This document shows, piece by piece, positions 1 through 8,035 of a DNA stretch of 64,000 nt (position 1 is the stretch's first letter; each line of letters opens with the position of its first letter). Source of the DNA: Streptomyces sp. NBC_00193 (GTDB lineage Bacteria; Actinomycetota; Actinomycetes; Streptomycetales; Streptomycetaceae); contig NZ_JAPEMM010000001.1 of NCBI RefSeq assembly GCF_026342735.1, forward strand, positions 2,852,001-2,916,000, read 5' to 3'. The translations under genes were made by a program, and so were the position numbers. The notes below the pieces were generated by a model. The model saw only the letters and a list, made by a program, of their open reading frames with translations, was not told the DNA's origin and made no database searches.

Positions 1-130
1 ACCCGGCTTTCGCCTGGTTCTCGCTGATCTGGGTGACCTGGCCGTTCTTGGCCGGTTCACCACCGCAGGCGGTGAGGGTGAGGGCGGCCGCCGCCACGAG
101 GGCGGCGAGCGTCACACGTGTGGTGCGCAT
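1..130 (-). CDS. Lipoprotein N-terminus, cut by the window edge (possibly SCO1/SenC-like)
   Basis: Only the first 43 codons are present, running off the left end. They encode a lipoprotein signal: a basic start (MRTTR), an Ala/Leu-rich core and the lipobox LTAC, making Cys22 the lipidated residue, followed by GGEPAKNGQ. The protein should therefore be anchored outside the membrane. No domain is visible. It lies 113 bp downstream of the YcnI-like gene on the same strand. In many actinobacteria a SCO1/SenC copper chaperone lipoprotein occupies this place, so that is my guess from context only. Confidence 0.7.
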   Translation of the reverse strand, partial: MRTTRVTLAALVAAAALTLTACGGEPAKNGQVTQISENQAKAG

Positions 131-243
131 GGGGAAGTCCCTGGGATCGGGGGTGGTACGGGTGGATCCGCGAGCCCGGCCGGCCCGGATGACCGGCCGG
201 CTGCGCAGGATCGTCAGGTCGGGAAGGTTGGGAGGTCGGGCGG

Positions 244-978
244 TCAGGAGGTGCGGCGGCGCGAGGCGACGCCGAAGGCCACGCCACCGAGTCCGATGAC
301 GATGCCGGCGACGCCGAGGGCCCGCGCGGTCGTGTCGGATCCGCTCTTGGCGGCCGCTGTGTCGTGACCGTCCTGGCCGTCCTTGTGGGCGGAGTCGGAG
401 TTCTTCGCCTCGTCCGCCGGCTTCTTGGCGGCGTCGTGGTGGTCGGCGCCGGCGGCGGTCAGCTTCAGGACGGGCGCCGGGGTCTGCGGTTCGGCGGCAC
501 CTTCCTTCGGCTCTTCGATCCAGCGGACGACCTCGCCGTTGTCGTAGGTCTGGATCGCCTTGAAGACCATCTGGTCGGCGTTCTCGGGGAGCTTGCCGAC
601 GGAGACCGGGAACTGCTGGAACTTGCCGGTCTCGATCTTGCCGCCGGTCCAGGTCACCTTGGTGACGACCTCGTTGACCTGCTTGCCGTGCACGGTGAGC
701 GGCTTGTCGAGCTTGGTCTTCTCGACAGCGGACGTCCAGCCGGGGATGTCCTGCGGCATGACGGATGTGAGCGGCTGGTCCACGGGGAAGTTGACCTCGA
801 GCTGCGTGGTCGCCGCGTTGTCGCGCTCGTTGGGGACCTTGAAGTTGAGCGTCGCGTAGCCGCCCTTGGCGGCCTCCCCGACGGGCTGCACGCTGACGTG
901 GGCGAAGGCGGTACCGGAGAGGAGCAGGACGGAACCGGCGGCGAGGGCGGCGGCGAAGGAGACGCGAGAGGTCTTCAT
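244..978 (-). CDS. YcnI family (DUF1775) secreted copper-binding protein
   Basis: 244 residues. A Sec signal peptide covers residues 1-26 and ends TAFA, so the mature protein begins with His27 (HVSVQP). In the DUF1775/YcnI family an N-terminal histidine together with a conserved Trp forms a monohistidine copper site, and the IPGW stretch supplies a Trp. A DUF1775 domain (about 27-170) is followed by a charged Ala/Asp/His-rich linker (about 175-215), then a C-terminal membrane helix and RRR anchor. The ATG at 978 was chosen because it opens the signal peptide; the open frame continues upstream but without signal or RBS. It sits between a lipoprotein and a polytopic protein, which suggests extracytoplasmic copper handling. 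Confidence 0.88.
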   Translation of the reverse strand: MKTSRVSFAAALAAGSVLLLSGTAFAHVSVQPVGEAAKGGYATLNFKVPNERDNAATTQLEVNFPVDQPLTSVMPQDIPGWTSAVEKTKLDKPLTVHGKQVNEVVTKVTWTGGKIETGKFQQFPVSVGKLPENADQMVFKAIQTYDNGEVVRWIEEPKEGAAEPQTPAPVLKLTAAGADHHDAAKKPADEAKNSDSAHKDGQDGHDTAAAKSGSDTTARALGVAGIVIGLGGVAFGVASRRRTS

Positions 979-1088
979 GGCAGAAACACTCCACGGAAGC
1001 TGTGGTGACGGTTGCTCCGCGCGCGGCGCGCACGGAGTTCGCGGCACCGGTGCTCCCGTCGTGAGTCCCGGGGAGGAGAGGTGCCGCT

Positions 1089-1904
1089 TCAGGCTGCGAG
1101 GGCGAATGCCGCGGGCGGCCCGCGCCTGATCACCGTGTGCTGGAGTGCGTCCCGGCCCGTGGAGCGTGCGGGGCCGGTCCCGTCGCCCGCTGCCCGCGGG
1201 GTACGCGCGGGCAGGCCCGGAAGGCCCGCGCCGAGGGCTCGTACGTAGGCCAGCGCGGCACGCAGCGGGCGCACCGGTCCGGCTCCGGCGGAGAGCCTGG
1301 ACAGTTCGAGGAGGCGGAACAGCGCGGCGTCGCCGCGCCCGAGCAGCCAGCCCGCGGCGAGTGCGGCCAGCAGGTGACCGATCAGCATGGCCGGGCTGAG
1401 CAGCCCCACCAGTCCGTTGGCCGGTTCCACCAGGCCCTGCCCCATGTGGGCGTGGGCCAGGTGACCCTGCGCCTCGGCCTGAGCGGCCACGGCGTCCGGG
1501 TCCAGCCCGGCGCTCTCCACGATCCGCCGGGCTTCCGCCGGGTGGATCGGGACGGAGTTGCCCCCGCACACCAGTTGGGCGGCCAGCGCCGCGAGCGAGG
1601 TCTCCGAGGAGGTACTGCGGCCCGCCGAGGTGGTGTGCTGGCCGAGGCCGAACACGGTGTGCAGCGCGAGCTGTCCGCCCGCCAGTGCGGCGGCTATGCC
1701 GGGCAGTGAGCGGCGGCGTCCCGCGAGCGGGGCCGCCACGGCGAAGACGGCGAGGAAGCCGGCGCAGAGGGACCACCAGGGCACCGTCGCGCAGGAGGCC
1801 AGTGCGTGCCCGACCGCGGACAGCACGACACAGACCGCGGTGAACACCGCGGCCCGGATCAGCCTGAGGCCGGGTCCGGCCTGCGTCGCGTGGGGGGCAG
1901 TCAT
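1089..1904 (-). CDS. Integral membrane protein, copper-locus associated
   Basis: 271 residues with about five or six hydrophobic segments (about residues 15-37, 40-60, 65-85, 100-115, 160-190) and a loop containing HLAHAHMGQG, possibly metal-binding. The C-terminal 70 residues are Pro/Arg/Ala-rich and probably cytoplasmic. No enzyme motif is seen. It lies 110 bp upstream of the YcnI-like gene on the same strand, so co-transcription is plausible. Homologues in Streptomyces are usually called simply membrane proteins. A role in copper transport or sensing is inferred from location and His content only. Confidence 0.7.
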   Translation of the reverse strand: MTAPHATQAGPGLRLIRAAVFTAVCVVLSAVGHALASCATVPWWSLCAGFLAVFAVAAPLAGRRRSLPGIAAALAGGQLALHTVFGLGQHTTSAGRSTSSETSLAALAAQLVCGGNSVPIHPAEARRIVESAGLDPDAVAAQAEAQGHLAHAHMGQGLVEPANGLVGLLSPAMLIGHLLAALAAGWLLGRGDAALFRLLELSRLSAGAGPVRPLRAALAYVRALGAGLPGLPARTPRAAGDGTGPARSTGRDALQHTVIRRGPPAAFALAA

Positions 1905-2094
1905 GGCCGGGCCATCATCGCACTGGCCTTAGGCGTCACATACGGCAGGTGCGACAGCCGGTTTGCATTCCCGCGCACGGATGCCCGGCCCCACCCCGCA
2001 TACACCGCCGCCCGGGAGAGCCGCATCGGCCGAACGAGGGCTCTGTCGGCCCTCAGGGGCTTAGCCCCGGCCCCGGGCGGCAATAGGTAACCGT

Positions 2095-2583
2095 ATGAGC
2101 ATCTGGTGGTCTCTCCACTTGAGGCGCGAAGCAGCGAGTGTGCCCCTCGCGAGGCGACTGCTGTTGGGGACGATGGAGACCGCGGGGGTGGACCCGGACA
2201 TCTCCTTCGACCTGTCGGTGGCGCTGAGCGAGGCGTGCGCGAACGCGGTGGAGCACGGCGGCCGCGAAGCCGCCCCGCGCTCCGGTTGCACGGACGACGC
2301 GTCCTCGGGCGGCGGAGCCCCGGACGGGACCGGGGCGTACCACGTCACGGCCTATCTGGACGGGGACCGCTGTCGCATCGAAGTGAGCGACTCGGGTCCG
2401 GGGTTCCCTCCCGCGACCGTGGCCCGCCGCAGACCCTCCCTGGCCGAGCACGGCCGGGGCCTGCACCTGATCGAGGAACTCGCCGACCACGTCCGCTTCC
2501 GCAACAGGCCCGGCCGGGGCGCCGTGGTCAGCTTCGACAAGATGCTGAAGTGGCGGGACGACTCCCTGCTGAAGGTCTCGTAG
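2095..2583 (+). CDS. ATP-binding protein, RsbW-like anti-sigma kinase family (HATPase_c_2)
   Basis: 162 residues with GHKL ATPase signatures: an N-box (LSEACANAVEHG, about residues 42-53), a G1 box (VSDSGPGF) and a G2 box (EHGRGLHLIEEL). There is no receiver or membrane segment. Such stand-alone ATPases act as anti-sigma factors or kinases of STAS proteins in partner switching. The insert between N and G1 boxes is Ser/Gly-rich and looks disordered. The stop codon at 2581-2583 is followed directly by the IS1182-family element, so any native terminator has been displaced. A second such ATPase at 10900 and a SpoIIE phosphatase at 6024 are nearby; no STAS partner is visible. Confidence 0.85.
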   Translation: MSIWWSLHLRREAASVPLARRLLLGTMETAGVDPDISFDLSVALSEACANAVEHGGREAAPRSGCTDDASSGGGAPDGTGAYHVTAYLDGDRCRIEVSDSGPGFPPATVARRRPSLAEHGRGLHLIEELADHVRFRNRPGRGAVVSFDKMLKWRDDSLLKVS

Positions 2584-2623
2584 ACGCGCCGATGGGCGGA
2601 ACCCTTGGAGGGACGCCGTTGGT
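2584..2623 (+). repeat. Left terminal inverted repeat of the IS1182-family element
   Basis: Forty bases matching the reverse complement of 4373-4412 with about five mismatches. The first 16 bases, ACGCGCCGATGGGCGG, are identical at both ends. The mismatches sit at and around a small internal palindrome (CCCTTGGAGGG here, CCCTCCAAGGG in the partner). Confidence 0.85.
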
Positions 2624-2644
2624 TAATTCCGTCCCGCTGGATCT

Positions 2645-4273
2645 TTATCCAGTGGGGCGGAGTGCTGCGAAGGGGGGTGTCCGGGTCGGTGCGAGGGGGC
2701 GGCCGGTGAGCCAGGCGTCGAGCCGGGCGAAGTTCATGGCCGCTGCGGTCAGCTGGTGCTGCAGCCGGGTCTTCACGAGGCCGCGGTAGCGGGCTCTGCG
2801 CAGGCCGAAGGCATGCACGCCTTGGGCGATGGTGCCTTCGACGCCCGCGCGGTGGCCGTAGCGGCGTTGCCACTCGGGGCTCTGCTGGTCGATCCGTGCC
2901 TGGGCCAGGGCCTCGTGTTCTCCACGAGGGCGGAATGTGATCTCGCGTTTCGGTGCCCGGGTGCACTGCGGCTTGGAAGGACAGGGGCGGCAGTCCGCCG
3001 GCGCGAAGCGGGCGTAGAAGACCGGGCCTTCGGTGCGGTGCGTCTGTCGGCCCCACTGCTTGCTGATCTTGCCGTTCGGGCAGATCGCCCGCTGGTTGTC
3101 CCAGTCGACGGTGAAGGCGTCGATGGAGAAGCCGGTGCCGGCTTTCGCCTGCCAGCCGGTGTTCGTCTTCACCGGTCCGACCAGGTTGATGCCGTGGTCG
3201 TGCAGTGCGGTCGCCAGGTTGTTGGCGTCGACGTATCCGGCGTCGACCAGATGAATGTCCGGGGTCCGGCCGCGGGCGGCGAGCTCGTTGTGGATGACCG
3301 GGGTCATTTCCATGTCGGATACCGACGCGACGGTGGTCTCGACGTTCGTGACCAGGTGCGGGGCGTCGGGTTCGCAGGTCTCGGTGAGGTGCACCTTGAA
3401 CCCGTCCCAGGCCCGGTCGACCTTCGCCCCGGTGCGGGCGTCCAGGTCATATGGGGTGCAGTAACGCATCCGGCCCGGCGGTAAGTTCTTCGGCTCCCGC
3501 CACTTCACGACGCCGTCGACATGCTGGAACTGCTGCACCCACACCCGGCGCAAAAGCTCCACCTGCGGCAGCATCCGCAGTGCGGGCGGTGCGGCCGGGG
3601 ACCACAGGGCCGTCAGGAGGGTCATGCCGTCGGCGCCTGTCTGGTCTCCGTGCTCGATGCGGGCCGCCCACCGGCTGGGGAACAGGCGGTCCTCCGGGCG
3701 GGAGCTGTAGCGGTCGAACCACTCCGGCTCGACGAGGGCGGACAGCCAGTCACCGGCGGCCTGGGCGATCTCGTTCAGCGCGGCCCGCAGAGTCTCCACT
3801 ACCTGTTCCAGGCGGTTCAGGGCGTGCGTCGCGGCGAGCACGTGAGTGGAGTCGGTGCGCTGGCGCCCAGCGGTCTTCAACAGCCCCGCACTGCCGGCAG
3901 CCTCCAGCACCGCGTCGAACACCGCCCGGCCTGCCTCGCCGTCAGCCAGCCGGGTGCGGAACTCGCTGAGTACGGAGAAGTCGAACCCGGTGTCGTCCAG
4001 CTCCAGGGCCAGGGCGAACTTCCAGTCGATGCGCGAGCGCACCGCGTGAGCTGCTTGCCGGTCCGTCAGCCCTTCCACGAACTGCAGAACCGACACCAGC
4101 GCGAGCCTCGCAGGCGAGAGCGCCGGACGCCCCCGGGACGGAAACAGGCCGGCGAAGTCCGCGTCCTGGAACACCGGCCCCAGCGTGTCCCGCAGCCGCA
4201 TCGCCAGGCACCCCTTGGGAAACACCGCCCGCGCCAGCCGCTCAGTCCCGGCCGGGACCTCTCCCAAAGACAC
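2645..4273 (-). CDS. IS1182-family transposase (DDE)
   Basis: 542 residues from the GTG at 4273. An N-terminal DUF772-like domain (MRLRDTLGPVF to FDFSVLSEFRTRL) is followed by an RNase H-like DDE core: TDSTHV (first Asp), HLVDAGYVD (second Asp) and GVEGTIAQGVHAFGLRRAR (Glu). A Cys cluster (CRPCPSKPQC) precedes the Glu, as is usual in this family. A longer reading from an ATG at 4354 would translate through a perfect hairpin and matches no family N-terminus I know. One leucine is encoded by TTA (3482-3484), rare in Streptomyces and dependent on bldA tRNA. The RBS before the chosen start is weak. Confidence 0.88.
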   Translation of the reverse strand: MSLGEVPAGTERLARAVFPKGCLAMRLRDTLGPVFQDADFAGLFPSRGRPALSPARLALVSVLQFVEGLTDRQAAHAVRSRIDWKFALALELDDTGFDFSVLSEFRTRLADGEAGRAVFDAVLEAAGSAGLLKTAGRQRTDSTHVLAATHALNRLEQVVETLRAALNEIAQAAGDWLSALVEPEWFDRYSSRPEDRLFPSRWAARIEHGDQTGADGMTLLTALWSPAAPPALRMLPQVELLRRVWVQQFQHVDGVVKWREPKNLPPGRMRYCTPYDLDARTGAKVDRAWDGFKVHLTETCEPDAPHLVTNVETTVASVSDMEMTPVIHNELAARGRTPDIHLVDAGYVDANNLATALHDHGINLVGPVKTNTGWQAKAGTGFSIDAFTVDWDNQRAICPNGKISKQWGRQTHRTEGPVFYARFAPADCRPCPSKPQCTRAPKREITFRPRGEHEALAQARIDQQSPEWQRRYGHRAGVEGTIAQGVHAFGLRRARYRGLVKTRLQHQLTAAAMNFARLDAWLTGRPLAPTRTPPFAALRPTG

Positions 4274-4308
4274 CCCACGCAACGACACCGCACCCCACCC
4301 CAAACAAA

Positions 4309-4351
4309 ACGTCGGTCCGTTCCACCTCAACGAGGTGGAACGGACCGACGT
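4309..4351 (-). promoter_or_regulatory. Perfect 20-bp hairpin inside the IS right end, upstream of the transposase
   Basis: A 20-bp perfect inverted repeat (4309-4328 with 4332-4351) separated by a 3-base loop lies between the right terminal repeat and the transposase start. In RNA this would be an extremely stable stem about 35 nt before the start codon. It could act as a terminator or translational shield against read-through from outside, as known for several insertion sequences; that role is inferred. Confidence 0.75.
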
Positions 4352-4372
4352 CACATATCAGGGCCAGCATTT

Positions 4373-4412
4373 ACCAACAGCGTCCCTTGGAGGGTCCCGC
4401 CCATCGGCGCGT
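4373..4412 (-). repeat. Right terminal inverted repeat of the IS1182-family element
   Basis: Reverse complement partner of 2584-2623 and upstream of the transposase. The last bases (CCGCCCATCGGCGCGT) are identical in inverted sense to the left end. The stop codon of the neighbouring aminopeptidase gene is only 13 bp away. Confidence 0.85.
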
Positions 4413-4425
4413 ACGAGCGGTGGCG

Positions 4426-5892
4426 TCAGCCCTTGAGCCGCGCCATCCAGGCCTCGACCTCGTCCGAGGTGCGGGGCAGCCCGGCCGACAGGTTCCGGTT
4501 GCCGTCCTCGGTGACGAGGATGTCGTCCTCGATCCGGACGCCGATGCCTCGGTACTCCTCGGGGACGGTCAGGTCGTCGGCCTGGAAGTACAGACCGGGC
4601 TCGACCGTCAGGCACATCCCGGGCTCCAGCGTGCCGTCGACGTACGCCTCGGTGCGCGCGGCGGCGCAGTCGTGGACGTCCATGCCGAGCATGTGGCCGG
4701 TGCCGTGCAGGGTCCAGCGGCGCTGCAGACCCAGCTCCAGGACACGCTCGACCGGTCCCTCCAGCAGACCCCACTCGACGAGCTTCTCGGCGAGCACGTG
4801 CTGCGAGGCGTCGTGGAAGTCGCGGAACTTCGCGCCCGGCTTGACGGCGGCGATGCCGGCTTCCTGGGAGGCGTAGACCGCGTCGTAGATCTTGCGCTGG
4901 ATGTCGGTGTACGTGCCGCTGATCGGCAGCGTGCGCGTGACGTCGGCCGTGTAGAGGGAGTGGGTCTCCACACCGGCGTCGAGCAGCAGCAGGTCGCCCG
5001 AGCGGACGTCGCCGTCGTTGCGGACCCAGTGCAGGGTGCAGGCGTGCGGGCCGGCGGCGCAGATGGAGCCGTAGCCGACGTCGTTGCCCTCGACGCGGGC
5101 GCGCAGGAAGAAGGTGCCCTCGATGTAGCGCTCGGAGGTGGCCTCGGCCTTGTCGAGCACCTTCACGACGTCCTCGAAGCCGCGGACGGTGGAGTCGACG
5201 GCCTTCTGCAGTTCGCCGATCTCGAAGGCGTCCTTCACGGCGCGGGCCTCGGAGAGGTAGACGCGCAGTTCCTCGTCGCGCTCCTTGGTGACCTTGTCGG
5301 TCAGGGCCGTCTCGATGACGGAGTCGTGACCGCGCACGGCACGGACCGGGCCCTCGGCCTCGGCCAGCTCCTCGGGAAGCTTGCGCACGTCCCTGGCCGG
5401 GATGCCCAGCAGCTGCTCGGCCTCCGTGAGGGAGTGGCGGCGGCCGACCCACAGCTCGCCGCTGCCGGAGAGCCAGAACTCGCCGTTCTCGCGGTCGGAG
5501 CGGGGCAGCAGGTAGACGGTGGCGTGGTGGCCGGTCTCCCCCGCGGGCTCCAGGACCAGGACGCCGTTCTCGGTCTGGTCGCCGGTGAGGTACGCGTACT
5601 CGGTCGAGGCGCGGAAGGGGTACTCGGTGTCGTTCGAGCGCGTCTTGAGCCGTCCGGCGGGGACCACGAGGCGCTCACCGGGGAAGCGCCGGGACAGCGC
5701 GGAGCGGCGGGCGGCGGTGTGCGCGGCCTGAGCGATCGGCTCCAGTCCGCGCAGCTCGGTGTCTGCCCAGCCCGTGCGCATGCTCGCGGCGAGCTCCTCG
5801 CTGACACCCGGGTACAGCCCGTTCTTGCGCTGCTTGATCTTCTTCTTGGGCTGCTCTTCTTCCGGGGTCTCCGGGGTGAGCTCGTCAGCCAC
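4426..5892 (-). CDS. pepP: Aminopeptidase P (Xaa-Pro aminopeptidase, M24B)
   Basis: 488 residues, normal length for PepP. An N-terminal aminopeptidase P domain (about 30-200) precedes the pita-bread M24 domain (about 235-480). The dinuclear metal ligands are recognisable: two Asp in LLLDAGVETHSLYTADVTRTLP-type context (LLLDAG and TADVTR), His in HGTGHMLGMDVHD, Glu in TVEPGLYF and Glu in GVRIEDD. It removes N-terminal residues preceding proline in cytosolic peptides. The GTG at 5892 has GGAG about 8 nt upstream. The N-terminus (ETPEEEQPKKKIKQRK) is charged and probably disordered. It ends 13 bp from the IS right end. Confidence 0.95.
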   Translation of the reverse strand: MADELTPETPEEEQPKKKIKQRKNGLYPGVSEELAASMRTGWADTELRGLEPIAQAAHTAARRSALSRRFPGERLVVPAGRLKTRSNDTEYPFRASTEYAYLTGDQTENGVLVLEPAGETGHHATVYLLPRSDRENGEFWLSGSGELWVGRRHSLTEAEQLLGIPARDVRKLPEELAEAEGPVRAVRGHDSVIETALTDKVTKERDEELRVYLSEARAVKDAFEIGELQKAVDSTVRGFEDVVKVLDKAEATSERYIEGTFFLRARVEGNDVGYGSICAAGPHACTLHWVRNDGDVRSGDLLLLDAGVETHSLYTADVTRTLPISGTYTDIQRKIYDAVYASQEAGIAAVKPGAKFRDFHDASQHVLAEKLVEWGLLEGPVERVLELGLQRRWTLHGTGHMLGMDVHDCAAARTEAYVDGTLEPGMCLTVEPGLYFQADDLTVPEEYRGIGVRIEDDILVTEDGNRNLSAGLPRTSDEVEAWMARLKG

Positions 5893-6023
5893 GTCTTCTC
5901 CTCAGTACGGCGGACACGGACCGGGTATGGACCTCATCCATCGTATGGGTGAGCGGACGCCCCCCGACGGGCCGTGTGACAAATCAGCTAAATCCGGTCA
6001 CACGCCCCGCCCTCGTCCCCGCG

Positions 6024-7628
6024 TCACTCGAACCGGGCTGCGAGCAGCACGATGTCCTCCGAGGCGTCCGCCGGGGCCACGGGGCCGTCCCCGTCCCCGT
6101 CCGGCAGCACCGTGCGCAGGATGTGGTCGCAGATGGCGGCCGGGTCCTCGCGGGCGCTACGGGGGATCCCCGCGGCGGCGGCGTGCAGCCGCGCGTAGGC
6201 CCGGTCCATCGGGTCCCCGGTGCGCCGGAGCAGCCCGTCCGTGTACAGCAGCACCGTTTCTCCGGGCGCGGGCTCGATCTCCACGCTCGGGGCCTCCCAG
6301 CAGGACAGCATTCCGAGCGGCGCGGAGAGGGTGGTCTCCACGTATTCGGTGCGCCGCTCGCCGATCAGCAGCGGCGGGGTGTGCCCGGCCCCGGCCAGGA
6401 TGAGCTTCCTCCCCCGGCCGTTCGAGTTCGGGCCCCCGGCGGGCTCGCAGTAGGCGAAGAGCGCGGTCGCCGAGCGCGCGGGCTCGGTCAGGCGCAGCAG
6501 CAGTTCCAGGTCGGAGAGGACGGCGACGGGGTCCTCGCCCTCCATGACGGCGTACGCGCGCAGCGAGGCGCGCAGCCGGCCCATGGCGGCGACGGCGCTC
6601 GGCCCCGAGCCGGTGACGGAGCCCACGGCCAGGCCGAGGGCGCCCTCCGGCAGCGGCAGTGCGTCGTACCAGTCGCCTCCGCCGTGCGGGCCGGTGTGGT
6701 GCCGGGCGGCGAGCTGGACCCCGGAGATCCGGGGGAGCCGGCTGGGCAGCAGTTCCTCGGCGACGGTGGCCAGGCTGGTGCGGGCGCGCTCCACCTCCAG
6801 CATCCGGGCCAGGTGCTCGGAGGCGTGCCGGACGTACAGCCCGGCCAGGTCGCGCTGGCGGTCGTTGGGCTCGGCCTGTTCGTCGTAGAGCCAGACGGCC
6901 GCGCCGAGCCGGCCCGTGGCTTCGGCGGTCAGCGGCAGCGCGTAGCTGGCGGCGTAGCCGAGTCGGGCGGCGACCTCGCGGTGGCGGGGGTCGACGGGGG
7001 TGGCGTACCCGCCGCCGGTACCGGGGGCCGTACCGGGCTCGGGCAGGACCTCCGAGCCGCCGTGGGCGTCGGGCAGGCCGTCGAGGATGCGGCCGTAGGA
7101 GGTGGCGCTGCGCGGCACCGTCTCGATGTGGCCGAGGTCGGCGTGGCCGAGCCCGAGGCCGATCGTGCTGGTGGGGCCGAGTCCGTCGGAGGGCTCCAGG
7201 ACGATCAGGCCGCGCCGGGCGCCGACGAGGGCCGCGCCCGCCCGCAGGAACTCCTGGAGGGAGGAGGTGAGGTCACTCGCGCGGGCGAGCCGCTCGGTGA
7301 GCTCGTGGAGGGTGGTGAGGTCGGAGACCATGCCCGCGAGACGGTCCTGGATGACCGAGCTCGCAGCGGGTCCCTGCGCCGGGGCGTGGGCCGTTCGCGG
7401 GCTCGTCGGTGTGGACGCGGCCGTGGGCACCGGTGTGGGCGCCACAGTGTGCGGGGACGCTGTGACTGCTGGATCGATTCCAGCCACTTTCGGCAGATGC
7501 GGGGCGCTCATGGCGTCCGCCTTTCCAGCTGGTGCGATTCGCCATATAGCATCGCAAACCCCCAGATCATGCTGCGCCGCTATCAATGAATCCACATCTA
7601 CACGCACACGAGGAGCGATGTCCAGCAT
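6024..7628 (-). CDS. GAF and SpoIIE-type PP2C serine phosphatase
   Basis: 534 residues from the ATG at 7628. A Pro/Ala/Thr-rich N-terminus (about 1-85) precedes a short helix (LHELTERLARASDL), a GAF-like sensor domain (about 110-275) and a SpoIIE PP2C domain (about 300-534) with GGGDWYDALPLPEG, GSVTGSGPSAVAAM, LAGAGHTPPLL, YTDGLLRR and EDIVLLAARFE. Proteins of this type dephosphorylate STAS anti-anti-sigma factors. Standard residues such as GDV(x)GHG appear as GSVTGSG, so the usual metal-binding Asp of that motif is Ser here, although the DWYD and DI positions remain. The start was chosen because MLDIAPRVRV matches the N-terminus I recall in relatives; the RBS is weak. Confidence 0.85.
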   Translation of the reverse strand: MLDIAPRVRVDVDSLIAAQHDLGVCDAIWRIAPAGKADAMSAPHLPKVAGIDPAVTASPHTVAPTPVPTAASTPTSPRTAHAPAQGPAASSVIQDRLAGMVSDLTTLHELTERLARASDLTSSLQEFLRAGAALVGARRGLIVLEPSDGLGPTSTIGLGLGHADLGHIETVPRSATSYGRILDGLPDAHGGSEVLPEPGTAPGTGGGYATPVDPRHREVAARLGYAASYALPLTAEATGRLGAAVWLYDEQAEPNDRQRDLAGLYVRHASEHLARMLEVERARTSLATVAEELLPSRLPRISGVQLAARHHTGPHGGGDWYDALPLPEGALGLAVGSVTGSGPSAVAAMGRLRASLRAYAVMEGEDPVAVLSDLELLLRLTEPARSATALFAYCEPAGGPNSNGRGRKLILAGAGHTPPLLIGERRTEYVETTLSAPLGMLSCWEAPSVEIEPAPGETVLLYTDGLLRRTGDPMDRAYARLHAAAAGIPRSAREDPAAICDHILRTVLPDGDGDGPVAPADASEDIVLLAARFE

Positions 7629-8035
7629 TGCCCAGGTGGGAATCCTGGTGTCCGTGGGACGGCAACTCACTGTCCGGTCAGGGCTAGAACTTGGCCGGAA
7701 AAAGCGGGAAGCGGACGGTTTTTGCGGTCGACTGGGCGAGTCAGTCGGCCGGTCCGGGTACGTAATCCGTTGCACCCGGGGAGAGTTGGCGCAGCCCGGT
7801 GCCCGCCGGGAACCGTCGGGCACGGCCCGTCGTCCCCATCGACGACAGCCGTCCCCCGCGCGGTCCCGGGTCGCGTACCGCCCCCGACGGACGTTTCATG
7901 GACCCGTAAGAAAACTGCACGAACCGTGTGAACCTGCTTCAAGCGGACAGTGACGCGAAACGTGTACGTGTGGTGAACCACCGCTTACATGGTGTGATGT
8001 GGCCCTCGGCGTTCAACGGAAAGGAACGAGCGCTC
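7629..8035. other. 407-bp divergent intergenic region
   Basis: This lies between the SpoIIE phosphatase and Prim-Pol genes, which diverge, so it should hold both promoters. Its GC content is lower than the flanking genes. Short inverted elements are visible (for example TGGTGAACCACC near 7972), but no consensus sigma site or known operator can be assigned with confidence. No coding potential is seen. Confidence 0.5.

Larger units (their letters stand above)
2584..4412 (-). mobile_element. IS1182-family insertion sequence, complete
   Basis: About 1.83 kb between imperfect terminal inverted repeats (2584-2623 and 4373-4412) with one transposase gene on the minus strand. The outermost seven bases (ACGCGCC / GGCGCGT) are exact inverted copies and could be either the element's ends or the two halves of a palindromic target split by insertion. 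No clear direct target duplication is seen. The element lies exactly between the stop codons of two convergent genes and interrupts neither. A 20-bp hairpin stands inside the right end. The transposase frame is intact, so the element may be active. Confidence 0.88.

Noticed and set aside
244..1776. A 510-residue open frame on the minus strand covering the YcnI-like gene and far beyond
   Set aside because: The upstream half is Arg/Pro-rich antisense-type translation over the reading frame of the membrane-protein gene; the signal peptide at 978 marks the true start.
2053..2490. Minus-strand 145-residue frame opposite the first anti-sigma-type ATPase
   Set aside because: It is an antisense shadow; the GHKL motifs are on the plus strand.
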